Positions 1 to 9,958 of a DNA stretch of 64,000 nucleotides are shown piece after piece. The DNA is from Burkholderia sp. Ax-1719 (lineage in GTDB: Bacteria > Pseudomonadota > Gammaproteobacteria > Burkholderiales > Burkholderiaceae). Position 1 is the first letter of the stretch. Each line of letters starts with the position of its first letter. The translations under genes and the position numbers were made by a program. The stretch lies in NCBI RefSeq assembly GCF_011753055.1, contig NZ_VWWJ01000002.1, forward strand, positions 310,001-374,000. The letters are read 5' to 3'. A model generated the notes under the pieces. It was not told where the DNA came from, searched no databases, and saw only the letters and a program-made list of their open reading frames with translations.

Positions 1-2
1 GC

Positions 3-773
3 GCTCACAAGGAAGATCGCCATTTCGTCACCGCGCTCGCGCGCGGGCTCGAAGTCCTCGCGTGCTTTCGCGGTGGCGACACGACGCTGACCAATCAGGA
101 AATCGCCCAGCGCTGCAAGTTGCCCCGCTCGACGGTCTCGCGCCTGACGATGACGCTCACGAAGCTGGGCTACCTGATTCATCTGGAAGACACCGGACGT
201 TATCGGCTGGGGACGGCGTGCCTCGCGCTGGGCAGTTCGATGCTCGCACGCCTGGACGTGCGCAAGCTCGCGCGCCCCATGATGCAGGAGCTTTCCGAAT
301 TTTCGGGCGGCACGGTGTCGCTGGGCGTGCGCGACCGGCTGTCGATGCTGTATATCGAAAGCTGTCGCAGCACGGCGGCGCTCGCGCTGACCCTCGACGT
401 GGGTTCGCGCATTCCACTGGGCACCTCGGCGATCGGGCGGGCATGGCTTGCAGCGGTTCCCGCACGCGAGCGCGAAGAGGTGATGGAGCAGATCCACGAA
501 CTCGACGATGTCGCGTGGCCAGGCGTGCGGCGCGGCATCGAGCAGGGCGTGAGCGATCACGCCGAACTGGGTGTGACCTGCTCGTTCGGCGAATGGCAGA
601 AAGACGTGAACGGCATTGCGCGCGCGTTTGAACCGGGCGGCGGGCTGCCGGTGATGGCGATCAATGTGGGCGGACCTTCCTTTTCGCTTACGCCGAAATT
701 TCTACTCGACGAAGTGAAACCGCGGCTGTTGCACATGATCGCGCAACTGGAAGCCGCCATAGCGGGACGATAA
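3..773 (+). CDS. IclR-family transcriptional regulator (5' partial)
   Basis: The reading frame is open from base 3 to the TAA at 771-773, about 256 codons; IclR proteins are 250-270 residues, so only a few residues are lost at the window edge. The N-terminus has the family start (DRHFVTALARGLEVLACF) and a winged helix-turn-helix with the recognition helix near LPRSTVSRLTMTLTKLGY; the rest is the IclR effector-binding domain ending at HMIAQLEAAIAGR. A TTG at 120 begins the only longer start-codon ORF, but that would delete half of the DNA-binding domain, so the true start lies upstream. It precedes a catabolic cluster whose three promoters share a palindrome, so it is inferred to regulate them; the ligand is unknown. 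Confidence 0.9.
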   Translation, partial: AHKEDRHFVTALARGLEVLACFRGGDTTLTNQEIAQRCKLPRSTVSRLTMTLTKLGYLIHLEDTGRYRLGTACLALGSSMLARLDVRKLARPMMQELSEFSGGTVSLGVRDRLSMLYIESCRSTAALALTLDVGSRIPLGTSAIGRAWLAAVPAREREEVMEQIHELDDVAWPGVRRGIEQGVSDHAELGVTCSFGEWQKDVNGIARAFEPGGGLPVMAINVGGPSFSLTPKFLLDEVKPRLLHMIAQLEAAIAGR

Positions 774-780
774 AGGTGAA

Positions 781-825
781 GGCGCAGACACGGCGATAGC
801 CGGTGTGTCTGCGCCTTTTCTTCTT
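781..825 (+). terminator. Rho-independent terminator after the IclR gene
   Basis: A perfect 11-bp stem, GGCGCAGACAC at 781-791 and its complement at 805-815, encloses a 13-nt loop and is followed by TTTTCTTCTT. It begins 7 bases after the IclR stop codon, so it should separate the regulator transcript from the catabolic operon downstream. Confidence 0.85.
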
Positions 826-1076
826 GATCGAATAATTCGGTATGCGAAATTAATCCGGCGTGATCGATGCAATAGTCGAAATCCAGACAGCCTGGAGTGA
901 AGTCCGCGACGCAGAATCCCGTGCGCAGGACGTTATGCGGAATACGTCACTTCAAATCTAACGCTCGTGGCGCCAGAAAAATCCTGGCTTTCAATTTAGC
1001 CCCTCGCCAGTGGGGTTTTTCCCGATCTATTGAGTTCAATCGGCGCTTTACAGCGCCGGAGGCTCCGCGTTAGCAT
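826..1076. other. Intergenic region upstream of the catabolic operon
   Basis: No supportable gene. It holds a 7-bp perfect hairpin (CGGCGCT 1041-1047 with AGCGCCG 1052-1058) and a plausible sigma-70 promoter: TTTACA at 1047-1052, 18-bp spacer, TAGCAT at 1071-1076, just before the palindromic operator. A weak CCCC/GGGG stem followed by five T (1000-1020) may be a second terminator. The promoter call is a visual match only. Confidence 0.4.
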
Positions 1077-1091
1077 TTCTGCAGTGCAGAA
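1077..1091. promoter_or_regulatory. Candidate IclR operator 1 (perfect 7-1-7 palindrome)
   Basis: TTCTGCAGTGCAGAA is a perfect palindrome around a central G and sits directly after the putative -10 box, where a repressor would block initiation. A further half site TGCAGAA lies at 1105-1111. The same core recurs at 9944-9958 and 10109-10123, in front of the other transcription units of this cluster. Length and symmetry fit IclR operators; binding is inferred. Confidence 0.65.
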
Positions 1092-1178
1092 TTCATGATT
1101 GCTTTGCAGAATAATCTGATGGTGTGGTGCGGCTCCAGTCCGGAAGCCGCGCCTCGCCTATGGAGGCCTGTGGATTCC

Positions 1179-2267
1179 ATGAGTATCGATCTCCAGTCGA
1201 GCTTCAGCGGCACACGTCCCGTCGCGCCTGCGCATGCTTTCGATGTCGGGCGTCTTGCTGGGTGGATGCGCGAGCATGTCGATGGCTTCAATGGCCACGT
1301 CAGCGTCGAGCAATTCAAGGGGGGCCAGTCGAATCCCACCTTTTTGCTCGAATCCGCTGGCGCGCGCTACGTGCTACGGCGCAAGCCGCCTGGTGAACTG
1401 CTGCCTTCCGCGCATGCGGTGGAGCGCGAATACCGCGTGATCCGCGCGCTCGCGCAGACCGAGGTGCCGGTTGCGAAGACCTATGCGCTGTGCGAGGACG
1501 CCGATGTGATCGGCTCGCCGTTTTACCTCATGGAGTACGTGGAAGGCCGTATTTTCTGGGACGCGGCGTTGCCCGACATGACGCGCGAAGCCCGCACGGC
1601 GATCTATGGCGAGATGAATCGCGTGATTGCTGCGCTCCATTCGGTCGATCCCGATGCGATTGGCCTGAGCGATTATGGCCGCGCGGGCAACTATATCGAG
1701 CGGCAGGTCGCGCGCTGGACGCGCCAGTATCGCGCCTCGGAAACCGAACGCATCGAGGCGGCAGACGAACTGATCGACTGGCTACCCAAACATATTCCAC
1801 CAGGCGACGAGCGCCGCATCGTGCACGGCGATTATCGGCTCGATAACGTCATTTTTCACCTGCACGAAGCGCGTATTCTCGCGGTACTCGATTGGGAGCT
1901 TTCCACGCTCGGGCATCCGCTGGTCGACTTCGCCTATCACTGCATGATCTGGCATATGCAGGCCGGTGCGCGTCGCGGCCTGGTGGGGCTCGATATTGCC
2001 GCGCTCGGTATTCCGGACGAAAAGACCTATTTGAAGCGCTATCTGGAGAAAGTTGCGCACACATCTAAATCGACCGTGCCGGAGGTGGATTGGGGTTACT
2101 ACCTCGTCTTCAATATGTTCCGGCTGGTGGGCATCCTGCAAGGCGTGATGGCGCGCGCGCTGCAGGGCAACGCTTCCAATGCGCTCGCACTGGAAACAGG
2201 CCGCCGCACGCGGCCGCTTGCGGAGCAGGCCTGGGCGCTGGCGCGTCAGGTCGACGCCATGCGCTAA
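1179..2267 (+). CDS. APH-fold phosphotransferase, ACAD10/11-type acyl-CoA kinase
   Basis: 362 residues of the aminoglycoside-phosphotransferase / ecdysteroid-kinase-like family. It shows the Brenner catalytic motif HGDYRLDN and the metal-binding DWE (LDWELSTLGHP), plus the N-terminal FKGGQSNPTF loop typical of the copies that accompany acyl-CoA dehydrogenases. I chose the ATG at 1179, preceded by GGAGG at 1162-1166; an in-frame ATG at 1095 lies beside the operator and lacks family sequence. It is the first gene of a run with an acyl-CoA dehydrogenase and an acyl-CoA ligase. In ACAD10/11 and in levulinate catabolism (LvaA) the homologue phosphorylates 4-hydroxyacyl-CoA. That role is inferred here; antibiotic modification is unlikely. 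Confidence 0.85.
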   Translation: MSIDLQSSFSGTRPVAPAHAFDVGRLAGWMREHVDGFNGHVSVEQFKGGQSNPTFLLESAGARYVLRRKPPGELLPSAHAVEREYRVIRALAQTEVPVAKTYALCEDADVIGSPFYLMEYVEGRIFWDAALPDMTREARTAIYGEMNRVIAALHSVDPDAIGLSDYGRAGNYIERQVARWTRQYRASETERIEAADELIDWLPKHIPPGDERRIVHGDYRLDNVIFHLHEARILAVLDWELSTLGHPLVDFAYHCMIWHMQAGARRGLVGLDIAALGIPDEKTYLKRYLEKVAHTSKSTVPEVDWGYYLVFNMFRLVGILQGVMARALQGNASNALALETGRRTRPLAEQAWALARQVDAMR

Positions 2268-2336
2268 CGCGGCGCAGATATCCAGACGCATCCATCCGGG
2301 CCGACTTCCGGCCGACAACTCACGCGGACAAGACAT

Positions 2337-3554
2337 ATGAACTTCGAACACTCGGGCAAGGTGAAGGAACTTCAGGCGCGTCTTACGGCCTTTATGGATC
2401 AGCATGTCTATCCGGCGGAAAAGCAGTTCGCCGCAGAAATGGACGCCGCGCGCCAGGCGGGCAACCCGTGGCAGCCCGCGCCGGTGATGGAGCAGCTCAA
2501 AGACAAGGCGCGCGCCGCCGATCTGTGGAATCTGTTTCTTCCCCCGCATGAAGGCCAGGGCGGCCTGACGAATCTGGAATATGCGCCGCTGTGCGAAATC
2601 ATGGGCCGATCCGCGATTGGCGCGGAACCGTTCAATTGCTCGGCGCCCGATACGGGCAACATGGAAACGCTGCTGCGCTATGGCAGCGAAGCGCAAAAAC
2701 GTGAATGGCTCGCGCCGCTGCTGGACGGCAAGATCCGCTCGGCGTTTGCGATGACGGAGCCGGCGGTCGCATCGTCGGATGCAACCAATATCGAGGCGCG
2801 CATCGAGCGCGACGGCGATCACTATGTGATCAACGCGCGCAAATGGTGGACCTCGGGCGCGAACGATCCGCGCTGCAAAATCCTTGTTTTCATGGGCAAG
2901 ACCGATCCCGAAGGCGCGAATCGCCATCAGCGCCAGTCGATGGTGCTGGTGCCGCTCGATACGCCTGGCGTGACGGTGCTGCGTCATCTGCCGGTGTTCG
3001 GCTACGACGATGCGCCGCATGGTCACGCCGAAGTGCTGTTCGAGAATGTGCGCGTGCCGTTGACGAATGTGTTGCTGGGCGAGGGGCGTGGCTTCGAGAT
3101 CGCGCAGGGGCGACTGGGGCCGGGCCGCATTCACCATTGCATGCGCTTGATTGGCCGCGCCGAGCGTGCGCTCGAAGCGATGTGCCAACGCACCACGCAG
3201 CGCACCGCCTTCGGTCGCAAGATTGCCGATCAGGGCGTCACGCGCGAGCGCATCGCCAATGCGCGCATCCTGATCGACCAGGCGCGCTTTCTGGTGCTGC
3301 ACGCAGCCTGGAAAATGGATGAGGTTGGCAACAAGGCGGCGCGCAAGGAGATCGCCATGATCAAGGTGGCCGCGCCCGCAATGGCCTGCCAGGTGATCGA
3401 CTGGGCGATTCAGGCGCACGGCGGTGGCGGCGTAAGCGACGATTTCGGCCTTGCACGCGCCTACGCGAGCGCCCGCACGATCCGTCTCGCCGATGGCCCG
3501 GACGAGGTGCATCGCAACGCCATCGCCAAGATGGAACTCGCGGCCTACCTTTAA
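2337..3554 (+). CDS. Acyl-CoA dehydrogenase family protein (ACAD10/11-like)
   Basis: 405 residues with the full ACAD layout: helical N-terminal domain, the FAD/substrate beta domain ([31 protein letters not shown]) and the C-terminal helical domain with [13 protein letters not shown] and [14 protein letters not shown]. The segment [10 protein letters not shown] near the C-terminus holds the candidate carboxylate. It lies 69 bp after the kinase and 15 bp before the ligase. In ACAD11 and LvaC the partner enzyme removes phosphate from 4-phosphoacyl-CoA and leads to an ordinary beta-oxidation intermediate. A plain alpha,beta-dehydrogenase remains possible. The start at 2337 has no strong Shine-Dalgarno but begins the conserved sequence. 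Confidence 0.9.
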   Translation: MNFEHSGKVKELQARLTAFMDQHVYPAEKQFAAEMDAARQAGNPWQPAPVMEQLKDKARAADLWNLFLPPHEGQGGLTNLEYAPLCEIMGRSAIGAEPFNCSAPDTGNMETLLRYGSEAQKREWLAPLLDGKIRSAFAMTEPAVASSDATNIEARIERDGDHYVINARKWWTSGANDPRCKILVFMGKTDPEGANRHQRQSMVLVPLDTPGVTVLRHLPVFGYDDAPHGHAEVLFENVRVPLTNVLLGEGRGFEIAQGRLGPGRIHHCMRLIGRAERALEAMCQRTTQRTAFGRKIADQGVTRERIANARILIDQARFLVLHAAWKMDEVGNKAARKEIAMIKVAAPAMACQVIDWAIQAHGGGGVSDDFGLARAYASARTIRLADGPDEVHRNAIAKMELAAYL

Positions 3555-3569
3555 GCCGAGGAGCGAACC

Positions 3570-5150
3570 ATGAACGCCATTTCACCTCCGGTTACCGAGC
3601 CGAACAGCACGCCGTTTGCGAGCATCGGCGACCAGATCCGTCAATGGGCCGTGGAGCAGGGCGATCATCCCGCGCTGATCTGTGAAGGCATGACCTACAG
3701 TTACGCCGATCTCGACGTCATGATCGACCGATGCGCGAGCGCGCTGCAACGCGATGGCGTTGCGCCCGAAGACGTGATCGCGATCTGCGCGAATGCCTCG
3801 CCCTGGTATGTGGCGGTGTTTCTGGGCGCCCTGCGTGCGGGCGTGGCCGTCGCCCCGCTCGCGCCATCCTCGCATCCGGACAGTCTCGCCGCCATGATCG
3901 CGAATTCCGGCGCGCGCGTGTTGTTCCTTGACGCGTCCGTGCGCGATGCCCTGCAAAGCGCGGCGACGCCGCCCGACGTGCGCAGCGTGCGGCTGGATGC
4001 GCAAGACGAAGCCGCAGATATTACGGCCATCGACGCCTGGCTTGCGCCGCGCGGAAGGGTGCCGCGCCATGTCGAAATCAAGCCCGTATGGGCCTTCAAC
4101 ATCATCTATTCGTCGGGAACGACCGGCTTGCCCAAGGGCATCGTGCAATCGCACGCGATGCGCTTCGCCTATGCGGCGCGCACGGTCGAGCGCGGCTACG
4201 GACCGCAGGCGGTCACGCTGATTTCGACGCCGCTCTATTCGAACACCACGCTCGTGAGCTTTTTCCCCACGCTCCAGCTGGGCGGCACCGTCGTACTGAT
4301 GCCGAAGTTCGATACGAAGCGCTATCTGGAACTGGCGCAACAGCATCGCGCGACGCACACGATGCTCGTGCCCGTACAGTATCAACGCCTGATGGCCGAA
4401 CCCGATTTCGACCGCTACGATCTATCGACGTTTGTGTCGAAGTCCTGCACGAGTGCGCCGTTTTCGGCGCGCGTGAAGGCCGATGTGGTGCGCCGGTGGC
4501 CTGGGAGTCTCACCGAGTTTTACGGCATGACAGAAGGCGGCGCGTCGTGCGAACTCAGCGCCAACGACCACCCGGACAAACTCCATACCGTTGGCCGCGT
4601 GATGTCCGGCCACGAGATGCGCCTGATCGACGCCGCCGGCAACGAACTGCCGCCGGGCAGTATCGGCGAGATTGTGGGCCGCTCGCCAACGATGATGACG
4701 GGCTACTATCGCCAGCCCGACAAGACCGCAGAAGCAGAGTGGCACGACCGCGACGGCCAGCGTTTCATCCGCACCGGCGATATTGGCCGCTTCGACGAAG
4801 ACGGCTTTCTTGTGCTGATGGATCGCAAGAAGGACATGATTATTTCGGGCGGTTTTAACGTCTATCCCAGCGATCTCGAACAGGTGTTATTGCAGCATCC
4901 GGATATCGCGGAAGCGGCCGTTGTCGGTATCGCTTCGGAACGCTGGGGAGAAACGCCCGTGGCCTTTGTGACGTTGCGCGACGGCGCAGCGATGGACGGC
5001 GAAGCGCTCGCAGGCTGGGCGAACGAGCGTTTAGGGAAGATGCAGCGGCTTGCCGAAGTGGTGATCGCGCAAGCATTGCCCCGTAGTGCGATCGGCAAGA
5101 TCCTCAAGCGTGAATTGCGCGAGAGCTTCAAGCCTTCCCGCGCGCTTTGA
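3570..5150 (+). CDS. AMP-forming acyl-CoA synthetase / ligase
   Basis: 526 residues of the ANL superfamily. The phosphate-binding loop is IIYSSGTTGLPKG, followed by the adenine motif EFYGMTEGG, the TGDIGRFDEDGFL and DRKKDMIISGGFNVYP hinge, and the C-terminal catalytic lysine in SAIGKILKREL. GAGGAG ends 9 bases before the ATG. It activates a carboxylic acid to its CoA thioester with ATP and would supply the substrate for the kinase and dehydrogenase upstream. The acid is not readable from sequence. It is the last gene of the plus-strand operon. Confidence 0.92.
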   Translation: MNAISPPVTEPNSTPFASIGDQIRQWAVEQGDHPALICEGMTYSYADLDVMIDRCASALQRDGVAPEDVIAICANASPWYVAVFLGALRAGVAVAPLAPSSHPDSLAAMIANSGARVLFLDASVRDALQSAATPPDVRSVRLDAQDEAADITAIDAWLAPRGRVPRHVEIKPVWAFNIIYSSGTTGLPKGIVQSHAMRFAYAARTVERGYGPQAVTLISTPLYSNTTLVSFFPTLQLGGTVVLMPKFDTKRYLELAQQHRATHTMLVPVQYQRLMAEPDFDRYDLSTFVSKSCTSAPFSARVKADVVRRWPGSLTEFYGMTEGGASCELSANDHPDKLHTVGRVMSGHEMRLIDAAGNELPPGSIGEIVGRSPTMMTGYYRQPDKTAEAEWHDRDGQRFIRTGDIGRFDEDGFLVLMDRKKDMIISGGFNVYPSDLEQVLLQHPDIAEAAVVGIASERWGETPVAFVTLRDGAAMDGEALAGWANERLGKMQRLAEVVIAQALPRSAIGKILKRELRESFKPSRAL

Positions 5151-5154
5151 GTTC

Positions 5155-5181
5155 AGGCGCGCCGCCTGGCGCGCCTTTTCT
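5155..5181. terminator. Bidirectional terminator between convergent operons
   Basis: A perfect 9-bp stem (AGGCGCGCC 5155-5163 with GGCGCGCCT 5168-5176) has a 4-nt loop and runs into TTTTC on the plus strand. It lies in the 35-bp gap between the ligase and the importer operon, so it probably serves both. Confidence 0.8.
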
Positions 5182-5185
5182 AATT

Positions 5186-6364
5186 TCACTTCGCTGCAGC
5201 CACGGCCGTATCGGGCAGCGCCTTGATATTGCCGCCTTCCACGACCGCCACCACCGCACGGCCCATGGTGATGCCGCCGCGCGCATCCACGCCGTTCAAA
5301 CCGTGCGGATTATTTTGCGGCGAGAGCGATTTCAGCGCCTGATCGTAGGCTTTGCGGATCGCGGTGGCATCGCTGGTTGTGCCCGCAACCTTCATCGCCT
5401 GCGCCGTGGCCCAGACCGCCGTGTAGTTGAGCGAGGCTTCCTGGCTCGGCAGACGGCCGCCGTGCGTCTTCGAAAAGCGCGCGACGAAGGATTTGGCGTC
5501 GGGCGAAGGATCGTCGCCAATCGGCATCACGCCAATCGACCCGTCGAGCGCGCCGTAGCCGCCCGCGATCTTCGCGACTTCGTCGAGCTTGGCCTGATCC
5601 ATCACCACAAAGCCGCCCTTGAAGCCCAGTTCGCGGGCCTGGCGGATGATGAGGCCGGTCGGCTCGGACGGGCCGCCCACGAAGATCACCTTGGGTTTCG
5701 AGGCCAGCACGCGGCTCACGCCGCTGTAGAAGTCGGTGGCGCGGTTGTACGACATCGGGTTGTCCGCGACGATGGTGCCACCCGCCGCCTGCCATGCGGG
5801 CTTGAACGCGGCGGTCCAGGCTTTGCCATAGTCGGTATCGGTGTTCGCGATGGCGGCGTCCTTGCCGAACTTGTCCATCTCGTACTTCACGAATGCCGGC
5901 GTATACGAGGTGAATTCCGGCGGGATGCGGATCGTGAGCGGATTGCCGCGCGCTGCCAGCTGCGGCACGCTGGTATAGGCGAGCAGGAGCAGCTTCTGCT
6001 GCTGGTTGATCGTCTGGACTGCGTAGCAACCGCCCGAGTGCGGGACCAGCACGACGCTGGCGTTGTATTCCTGCGAAAGACGGCGCGCGTTGATGGCGGT
6101 TTCGCTCGGATTGTACTGGTCGTCTAGCGCCACGACATCGAGTTTGATCTTCTTGCCGCCTACCACCAACCCGGCCTGATTGATTTCGGCAACGGCCATC
6201 TGCATGCCTTCGAGCACTTCCTGACCGTATTTTGCGGCGCCGCCGCTAAGCGGCCCCGAATACCCGATGTGAACGGCGGCCTCCTGCGCGATCGCTGGCG
6301 CGGCCAGCGTAAACGAGACGGCAAAGGTTGCGGCAACCGCGAGAGACAGCTTCCTGACGATCAT
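5186..6364 (-). CDS. ABC importer periplasmic binding protein (branched-chain amino acid type)
   Basis: 392 residues with a clear Sec signal peptide (MIVRKLSL, hydrophobic core, APAIAQEA cleavage region). The mature part is a type-I periplasmic binding fold (HIGYSGPLSGGAAKYGQE, ending in an AAAK tail). It is the last gene of a five-gene minus-strand transporter operon and should deliver the ligand to the LivHM-like permease. The neighbouring acyl-CoA ligase and IclR operators suggest the ligand is the acid degraded by the facing operon rather than leucine; related proteins bind aromatic and aliphatic acids. Confidence 0.92.
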   Translation of the reverse strand: MIVRKLSLAVAATFAVSFTLAAPAIAQEAAVHIGYSGPLSGGAAKYGQEVLEGMQMAVAEINQAGLVVGGKKIKLDVVALDDQYNPSETAINARRLSQEYNASVVLVPHSGGCYAVQTINQQQKLLLLAYTSVPQLAARGNPLTIRIPPEFTSYTPAFVKYEMDKFGKDAAIANTDTDYGKAWTAAFKPAWQAAGGTIVADNPMSYNRATDFYSGVSRVLASKPKVIFVGGPSEPTGLIIRQARELGFKGGFVVMDQAKLDEVAKIAGGYGALDGSIGVMPIGDDPSPDAKSFVARFSKTHGGRLPSQEASLNYTAVWATAQAMKVAGTTSDATAIRKAYDQALKSLSPQNNPHGLNGVDARGGITMGRAVVAVVEGGNIKALPDTAVAAAK

Positions 6365-6430
6365 GAACGTATCCTCGAAGGGGTGACGATGAAGAACCGC
6401 TGAGTCGAAACGTGGCGAAAATGTGAAACG

Positions 6431-7138
6431 TCAGCCGCCGACATAGGCGCGCCGTACGGCTTCGTTGCCGGCCAGGCTCTCATAAGTGCCTTCCAGCACG
6501 ATGCGGCCCGATTCCACGACATAGGCACGGTGCGCGATCTTGAGCGCTGCGTGCGCGTTCTGTTCGGCTAGCAGTACGGTGGTGCCCGCGCGATTGATGC
6601 GCTGGATCACCTCGAAGGTCTGCTTGACCACCAGCGGTGCGAGGCCGAGCGAGGGTTCGTCGAGCAACAGCACGCGCGGGCGGCTCATCAGCGCGCGGCC
6701 AATCGCCACCATCTGTTGCTGGCCGCCGCTCAACGATCCGGCGGGATCGTCCTTGCGGCTGACCAGATCGGGAAAGAGTGTGAGCACGTCGTCCAGGCGC
6801 TGGCGGTTGCCCGCCCGGTCGCGCCGGTGTGCATACGCGCCCAGCATCAGGTTCTTGAGTACCGACATCGCCGGAAACAGCTTGCGGCCTTCGGGGCAGT
6901 GGATCACGCCCGCACGGACCACATCGGCGGGCCGCTTGCCGACCAGATCGACGTCCTTCAGGCGGATCTGCCCGCCGCTCGCCCGCGTGAGCGCGCTGGC
7001 CGCGCGAAAGATCGAACTTTTGCCTGCGCCGTTCGCGCCCAGCAGCACCACGAGTTCGCCTTCATCAGCGTGCAGGTTGATGCCGTGTAACGCGCGGAAG
7101 CTGCCGTAATCGAGGCTTACGTCATTGAACGTCAGCAT
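6431..7138 (-). CDS. livF: LivF-like ABC importer ATPase
   Basis: 235 residues. Walker [10 protein letters not shown], signature [19 protein letters not shown] and Walker [13 protein letters not shown] are intact, and the length fits LivF. Its ATG at 7138 lies inside the preceding ATPase gene (17-bp overlap), which indicates translational coupling. It would form the ATPase heterodimer with the LivG-like protein on the cytoplasmic face of the permease. The name gives family, not proven branched-chain amino acid transport. Confidence 0.92.
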   Translation of the reverse strand: MLTFNDVSLDYGSFRALHGINLHADEGELVVLLGANGAGKSSIFRAASALTRASGGQIRLKDVDLVGKRPADVVRAGVIHCPEGRKLFPAMSVLKNLMLGAYAHRRDRAGNRQRLDDVLTLFPDLVSRKDDPAGSLSGGQQQMVAIGRALMSRPRVLLLDEPSLGLAPLVVKQTFEVIQRINRAGTTVLLAEQNAHAALKIAHRAYVVESGRIVLEGTYESLAGNEAVRRAYVGG

Positions 7139-7889
7139 GTTCGCTCCCGAGATAGGCGTCGATGACGGCCTGGTTTTTGCGGATGGCGTCGGGGGTGCCT
7201 TCGGCGATTTTTTCGCCGTGATCGAGCACCATGATCTTGTCGGCGAGATTCATGATCATGCTCATCTTGTGTTCGACGAGGCACACGGTCATGCCGCGCC
7301 GCGCGATTTTGCGGATCAAGGCGGCGAGGCCATCCGTTTCTTCGGGGTTCACGCCGCCTGCCGGTTCGTCGAGCAAGAGCAGCGTGGGGTCGGTCGCCAG
7401 CGCGAGCGCAATCGCCACGCGTTTGCGCTCTTCCTGCGTGATGCCGCCCGCGGGCTTGGATTCCAGATGCGCAAGGCCGACGAAATCGAGCGCTTCGCGC
7501 GCCTTGTCGCGACAGGCATGTTCTTCCGTTTTGCAGCGCGAGGTGCGCAGCAGGGCGTCCCAGAGATTCGAACGCGTGCGCAGACGGTGCCCGACGATCA
7601 GGTTCTCCAGCACGGAAGCCGTTTCGAACAACGCGGTAGCCTGGAAGGTGCGCGCCACGCCCAGGCGCGCCATCTGATCGGCGCGCAGGCCCGTGACATC
7701 CTGACCGCGCAGTCGGATCGTGCCGGCGCTCGGCCGGTACATGCCGCTGATCAGATTGAAGAACGTGGTCTTGCCTGCGCCGTTAGGGCCGATGATGGCG
7801 TTCACCCTGCCTTCGTCGATCTGCGTGCTGACGTTCGTGACAGCCTTCAGGCCTCCGAACTGTTTCGAGAGCGTGCTGATTTCAAGCAT
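7122..7889 (-). CDS. livG: LivG-like ABC importer ATPase
   Basis: 255 residues from the ATG at 7889, which has GGAG six bases upstream; a longer frame to 7949 only adds sequence without homology. Walker A is GPNGAGKTT, the signature region is [18 protein letters not shown] (degenerate, as usual for LivG) and Walker B is [13 protein letters not shown]. The C-terminal [19 protein letters not shown] is a family hallmark. It overlaps the permease gene by 8 bp and the LivF-like gene by 17 bp, so the operon is tightly packed. Confidence 0.92.
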   Translation of the reverse strand: MLEISTLSKQFGGLKAVTNVSTQIDEGRVNAIIGPNGAGKTTFFNLISGMYRPSAGTIRLRGQDVTGLRADQMARLGVARTFQATALFETASVLENLIVGHRLRTRSNLWDALLRTSRCKTEEHACRDKAREALDFVGLAHLESKPAGGITQEERKRVAIALALATDPTLLLLDEPAGGVNPEETDGLAALIRKIARRGMTVCLVEHKMSMIMNLADKIMVLDHGEKIAEGTPDAIRKNQAVIDAYLGSEHADVQ

Positions 7890-8898
7890 GGCCGTCTCCG
7901 CTTGAGGTGGCGCGACGCGCGGGCGGCGCGGTGACATCGCGCAGCGCAATGCGGCTGCGTACGCTCTGATAGAGTCCCACGAGGCCGCGCGGCAGGAAAA
8001 TCAGCAGCAGGATCAGCAAGGGGCCAAAGACGATAAAGCGGTAGTCCTGCATGAACTGCAGCGACTGCGTGAGCCACGGCAGCGCAATTGCGCCCAGCAG
8101 CGGCCCGACCAGCGTGCCGATGCCGCCCACGACCGCGTACATCGTCATATCGAAGGTGTGGCTGATGTTGGCGAGATCAGGCCCAAGAAAGCGCACGAAG
8201 CCCGCGTAGAGGCCGCCTGCAATGCCCGCGTAAAACGTCGAGATCAGGAACGCCAGCATCTTGTTACGCATCAGATCGATGCCGAGCGCTTGCGCGAGAT
8301 GCTCGCTGTTACGGATCGCGACGAAGGTATGGCCCAGCAACGAATGCACGATGCGATGCATCAGCCACATGCCCGCGGCGAGAAACGCGAACGTGAGGTA
8401 ATAGAGCGCGCGCGGGCTTTCGAACGAAACCGGCCCGATATCGGGCGGCGCGGCAATGCCGATGATGCCCACCACGCCGTGCGTGACGCTGTCCCACTTC
8501 TCGATCACCAGAAAGATGATGTAGCCCACGCAGAGCGTGAAGATCGCGAAGTAATTGCCTTTCAGCCGCAGCGAAACAATGCCGACGAAAAAGCCCAGCA
8601 CCACGCTCAACACGCCCGCAAGCGCGAAGGCCGCCCAGAAAGGCACTTGATAATCGACGGTAAGAATCCCCACCGTATAGGCGCCGACCGCCATGAAGCC
8701 GCCATGCGCGAGATTGAACTGGCCGGTGTAGCCGGTCAGCAGATTCAGCCCCACTGTGGCGAGCGCAAAGATATAGGCCGTGGACATGACCGTGAGCGAA
8801 TAGTCGTTGCGCACCAGAAACGGCAGCACGAGCCCGGCGATGAACAGCGCGATCCAGCCGAGATGACGCGTCAGCGGCGTCTGCGAGGTCGTGGTCAT
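7882..8898 (-). CDS. livM: LivM-like ABC importer permease
   Basis: 338 residues starting at [15 protein letters not shown] (ATG at 8898). About nine or ten hydrophobic segments are visible. Conserved LivM stretches are LNLLTGYTGQFNLAHGGFMAVGAY, here abbreviated to its core TGYTGQFNLAHGGF, and AIRNSEHLAQALGID, the coupling loop to the ATPase. The open frame continues upstream to 9555 only as an antisense shadow of the next gene. Its ATG overlaps the TGA of the LivH-like gene (ATGA at 8895-8898). Confidence 0.92.
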   Translation of the reverse strand: MTTTSQTPLTRHLGWIALFIAGLVLPFLVRNDYSLTVMSTAYIFALATVGLNLLTGYTGQFNLAHGGFMAVGAYTVGILTVDYQVPFWAAFALAGVLSVVLGFFVGIVSLRLKGNYFAIFTLCVGYIIFLVIEKWDSVTHGVVGIIGIAAPPDIGPVSFESPRALYYLTFAFLAAGMWLMHRIVHSLLGHTFVAIRNSEHLAQALGIDLMRNKMLAFLISTFYAGIAGGLYAGFVRFLGPDLANISHTFDMTMYAVVGGIGTLVGPLLGAIALPWLTQSLQFMQDYRFIVFGPLLILLLIFLPRGLVGLYQSVRSRIALRDVTAPPARRATSSGDGHA

Positions 8899-9764
8899 GA
8901 TGCGCGCATCTCCCGCGAAAAGAGCCCTTGCGGACGCAGCGACAGGATCGCCACGAGCAGCACGAAGGCGATCAGGTCCTGATAGTCGGGCGAGACGTAG
9001 AACGCGCCGAAGCTTTCGGCAAGCCCGATGATCAGGCCGCCCGCTACCGCGCCGGGCACGCTGCCCATTCCGCCCAGGATGATGATGACGAAAGCCTTGA
9101 GGATGACTAACTGACCCATCGCCGGATAGACCAGGTTGATGGGCGCATAGAGCGCGGCGGCCACGGCGGCCAGCACGCCGGAGAGGGCGAAGGTGGCCAT
9201 GCCCACCTTGCGCGGATCGATGCCCATGAGCGCCGCGCCTTCGCGGTTCTGCGCTACCGCAAGGATGGTTGATCCCGCAACGGTGTGATGCAGGAACAGT
9301 TGCAGCGCCAGCACGAGGCCAAAGGCTGCAGCGACGATGAGGAGGCGCTGGATAGGTGCGATCACTCCGTTCCATTCGAGCACGCCCGACCACGGCGGCG
9401 ACATGCGGTGGAAGTCGGTGCCCCAGAGCGCCTGCGCGGCGGCTTCGAGGAACAGCATGAGGCCAATGGCGGCGATCATCGGCGAGAGTTCGGGGGCGTT
9501 GCGCAGCGGGTAGAACACCAGACGCTCGGCAAGCATGGCCAGCACGGCGACGCATACGGCAGCGACAACCATGGCGCTCCAGTAGCCCAACCCGAAGCGC
9601 GAGGTGAGATAGAACGCGGCAAAGGCGCCGACCATGTAGAACGCGCCGTGCGCGAAATTGGGCACGGCCATGATCCCGTACACCAGCGTAAGGCCGAGCG
9701 CGACGAGGCTGTAGATGCCCCCGAGCGTCAGACCGTTGAGCACCTGCTGCAAAAACAGATCCAC
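8895..9764 (-). CDS. livH: LivH-like ABC importer permease
   Basis: 289 residues. I chose a GTG start at 9764 because GGGAGG lies 5 bases upstream and the protein then begins [20 protein letters not shown], the usual LivH N-terminus; a frame open to 9917 adds 51 non-homologous residues. Motifs include [18 protein letters not shown] and the coupling helix [15 protein letters not shown]. It is the first gene of the importer operon, with a 180-bp leader back to a candidate IclR operator. Confidence 0.9.
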   Translation of the reverse strand: MDLFLQQVLNGLTLGGIYSLVALGLTLVYGIMAVPNFAHGAFYMVGAFAAFYLTSRFGLGYWSAMVVAAVCVAVLAMLAERLVFYPLRNAPELSPMIAAIGLMLFLEAAAQALWGTDFHRMSPPWSGVLEWNGVIAPIQRLLIVAAAFGLVLALQLFLHHTVAGSTILAVAQNREGAALMGIDPRKVGMATFALSGVLAAVAAALYAPINLVYPAMGQLVILKAFVIIILGGMGSVPGAVAGGLIIGLAESFGAFYVSPDYQDLIAFVLLVAILSLRPQGLFSREMRAS

Positions 9765-9943
9765 CGTGACCTCCCGAACACGGGCCTTTCGCGTCGAGCG
9801 CCGCGCGAGGCGGCAGGGCGAAGGCCGGAGATTGAACTGCCGCGCACCCGAGTGAGGATTGACGGCAGGCGTTTCGATCATGCGGTTGCTGCGAGGATTG
9901 GCCTTGAACATCGACATCTGGCCAGGTTCAATTTGGCAATGAA

Positions 9944-9958
9944 TTCTGCAGTGCAGTC
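9944..9958. promoter_or_regulatory. Candidate IclR operator 2 (importer promoter)
   Basis: TTCTGCAGTGCAGTC matches operator 1 at 13 of 15 positions. On the minus strand it lies about nine bases after TATTTT (9973-9968), a plausible -10 box for the importer operon, which is the same geometry as at operator 1. Direct sequence observation; function inferred. Confidence 0.6.

Noticed and set aside
1179..2267. Aminoglycoside resistance gene
   Set aside because: The APH fold is shared, but neighbours (ACAD, acyl-CoA ligase) and the FKGGQSNPTF motif point to the acyl-CoA kinase branch.
1782..3512. 576-codon open frame on the minus strand
   Set aside because: Antisense shadow of the kinase and acyl-CoA dehydrogenase genes in GC-rich DNA; composition is His/Arg-rich with no domain.
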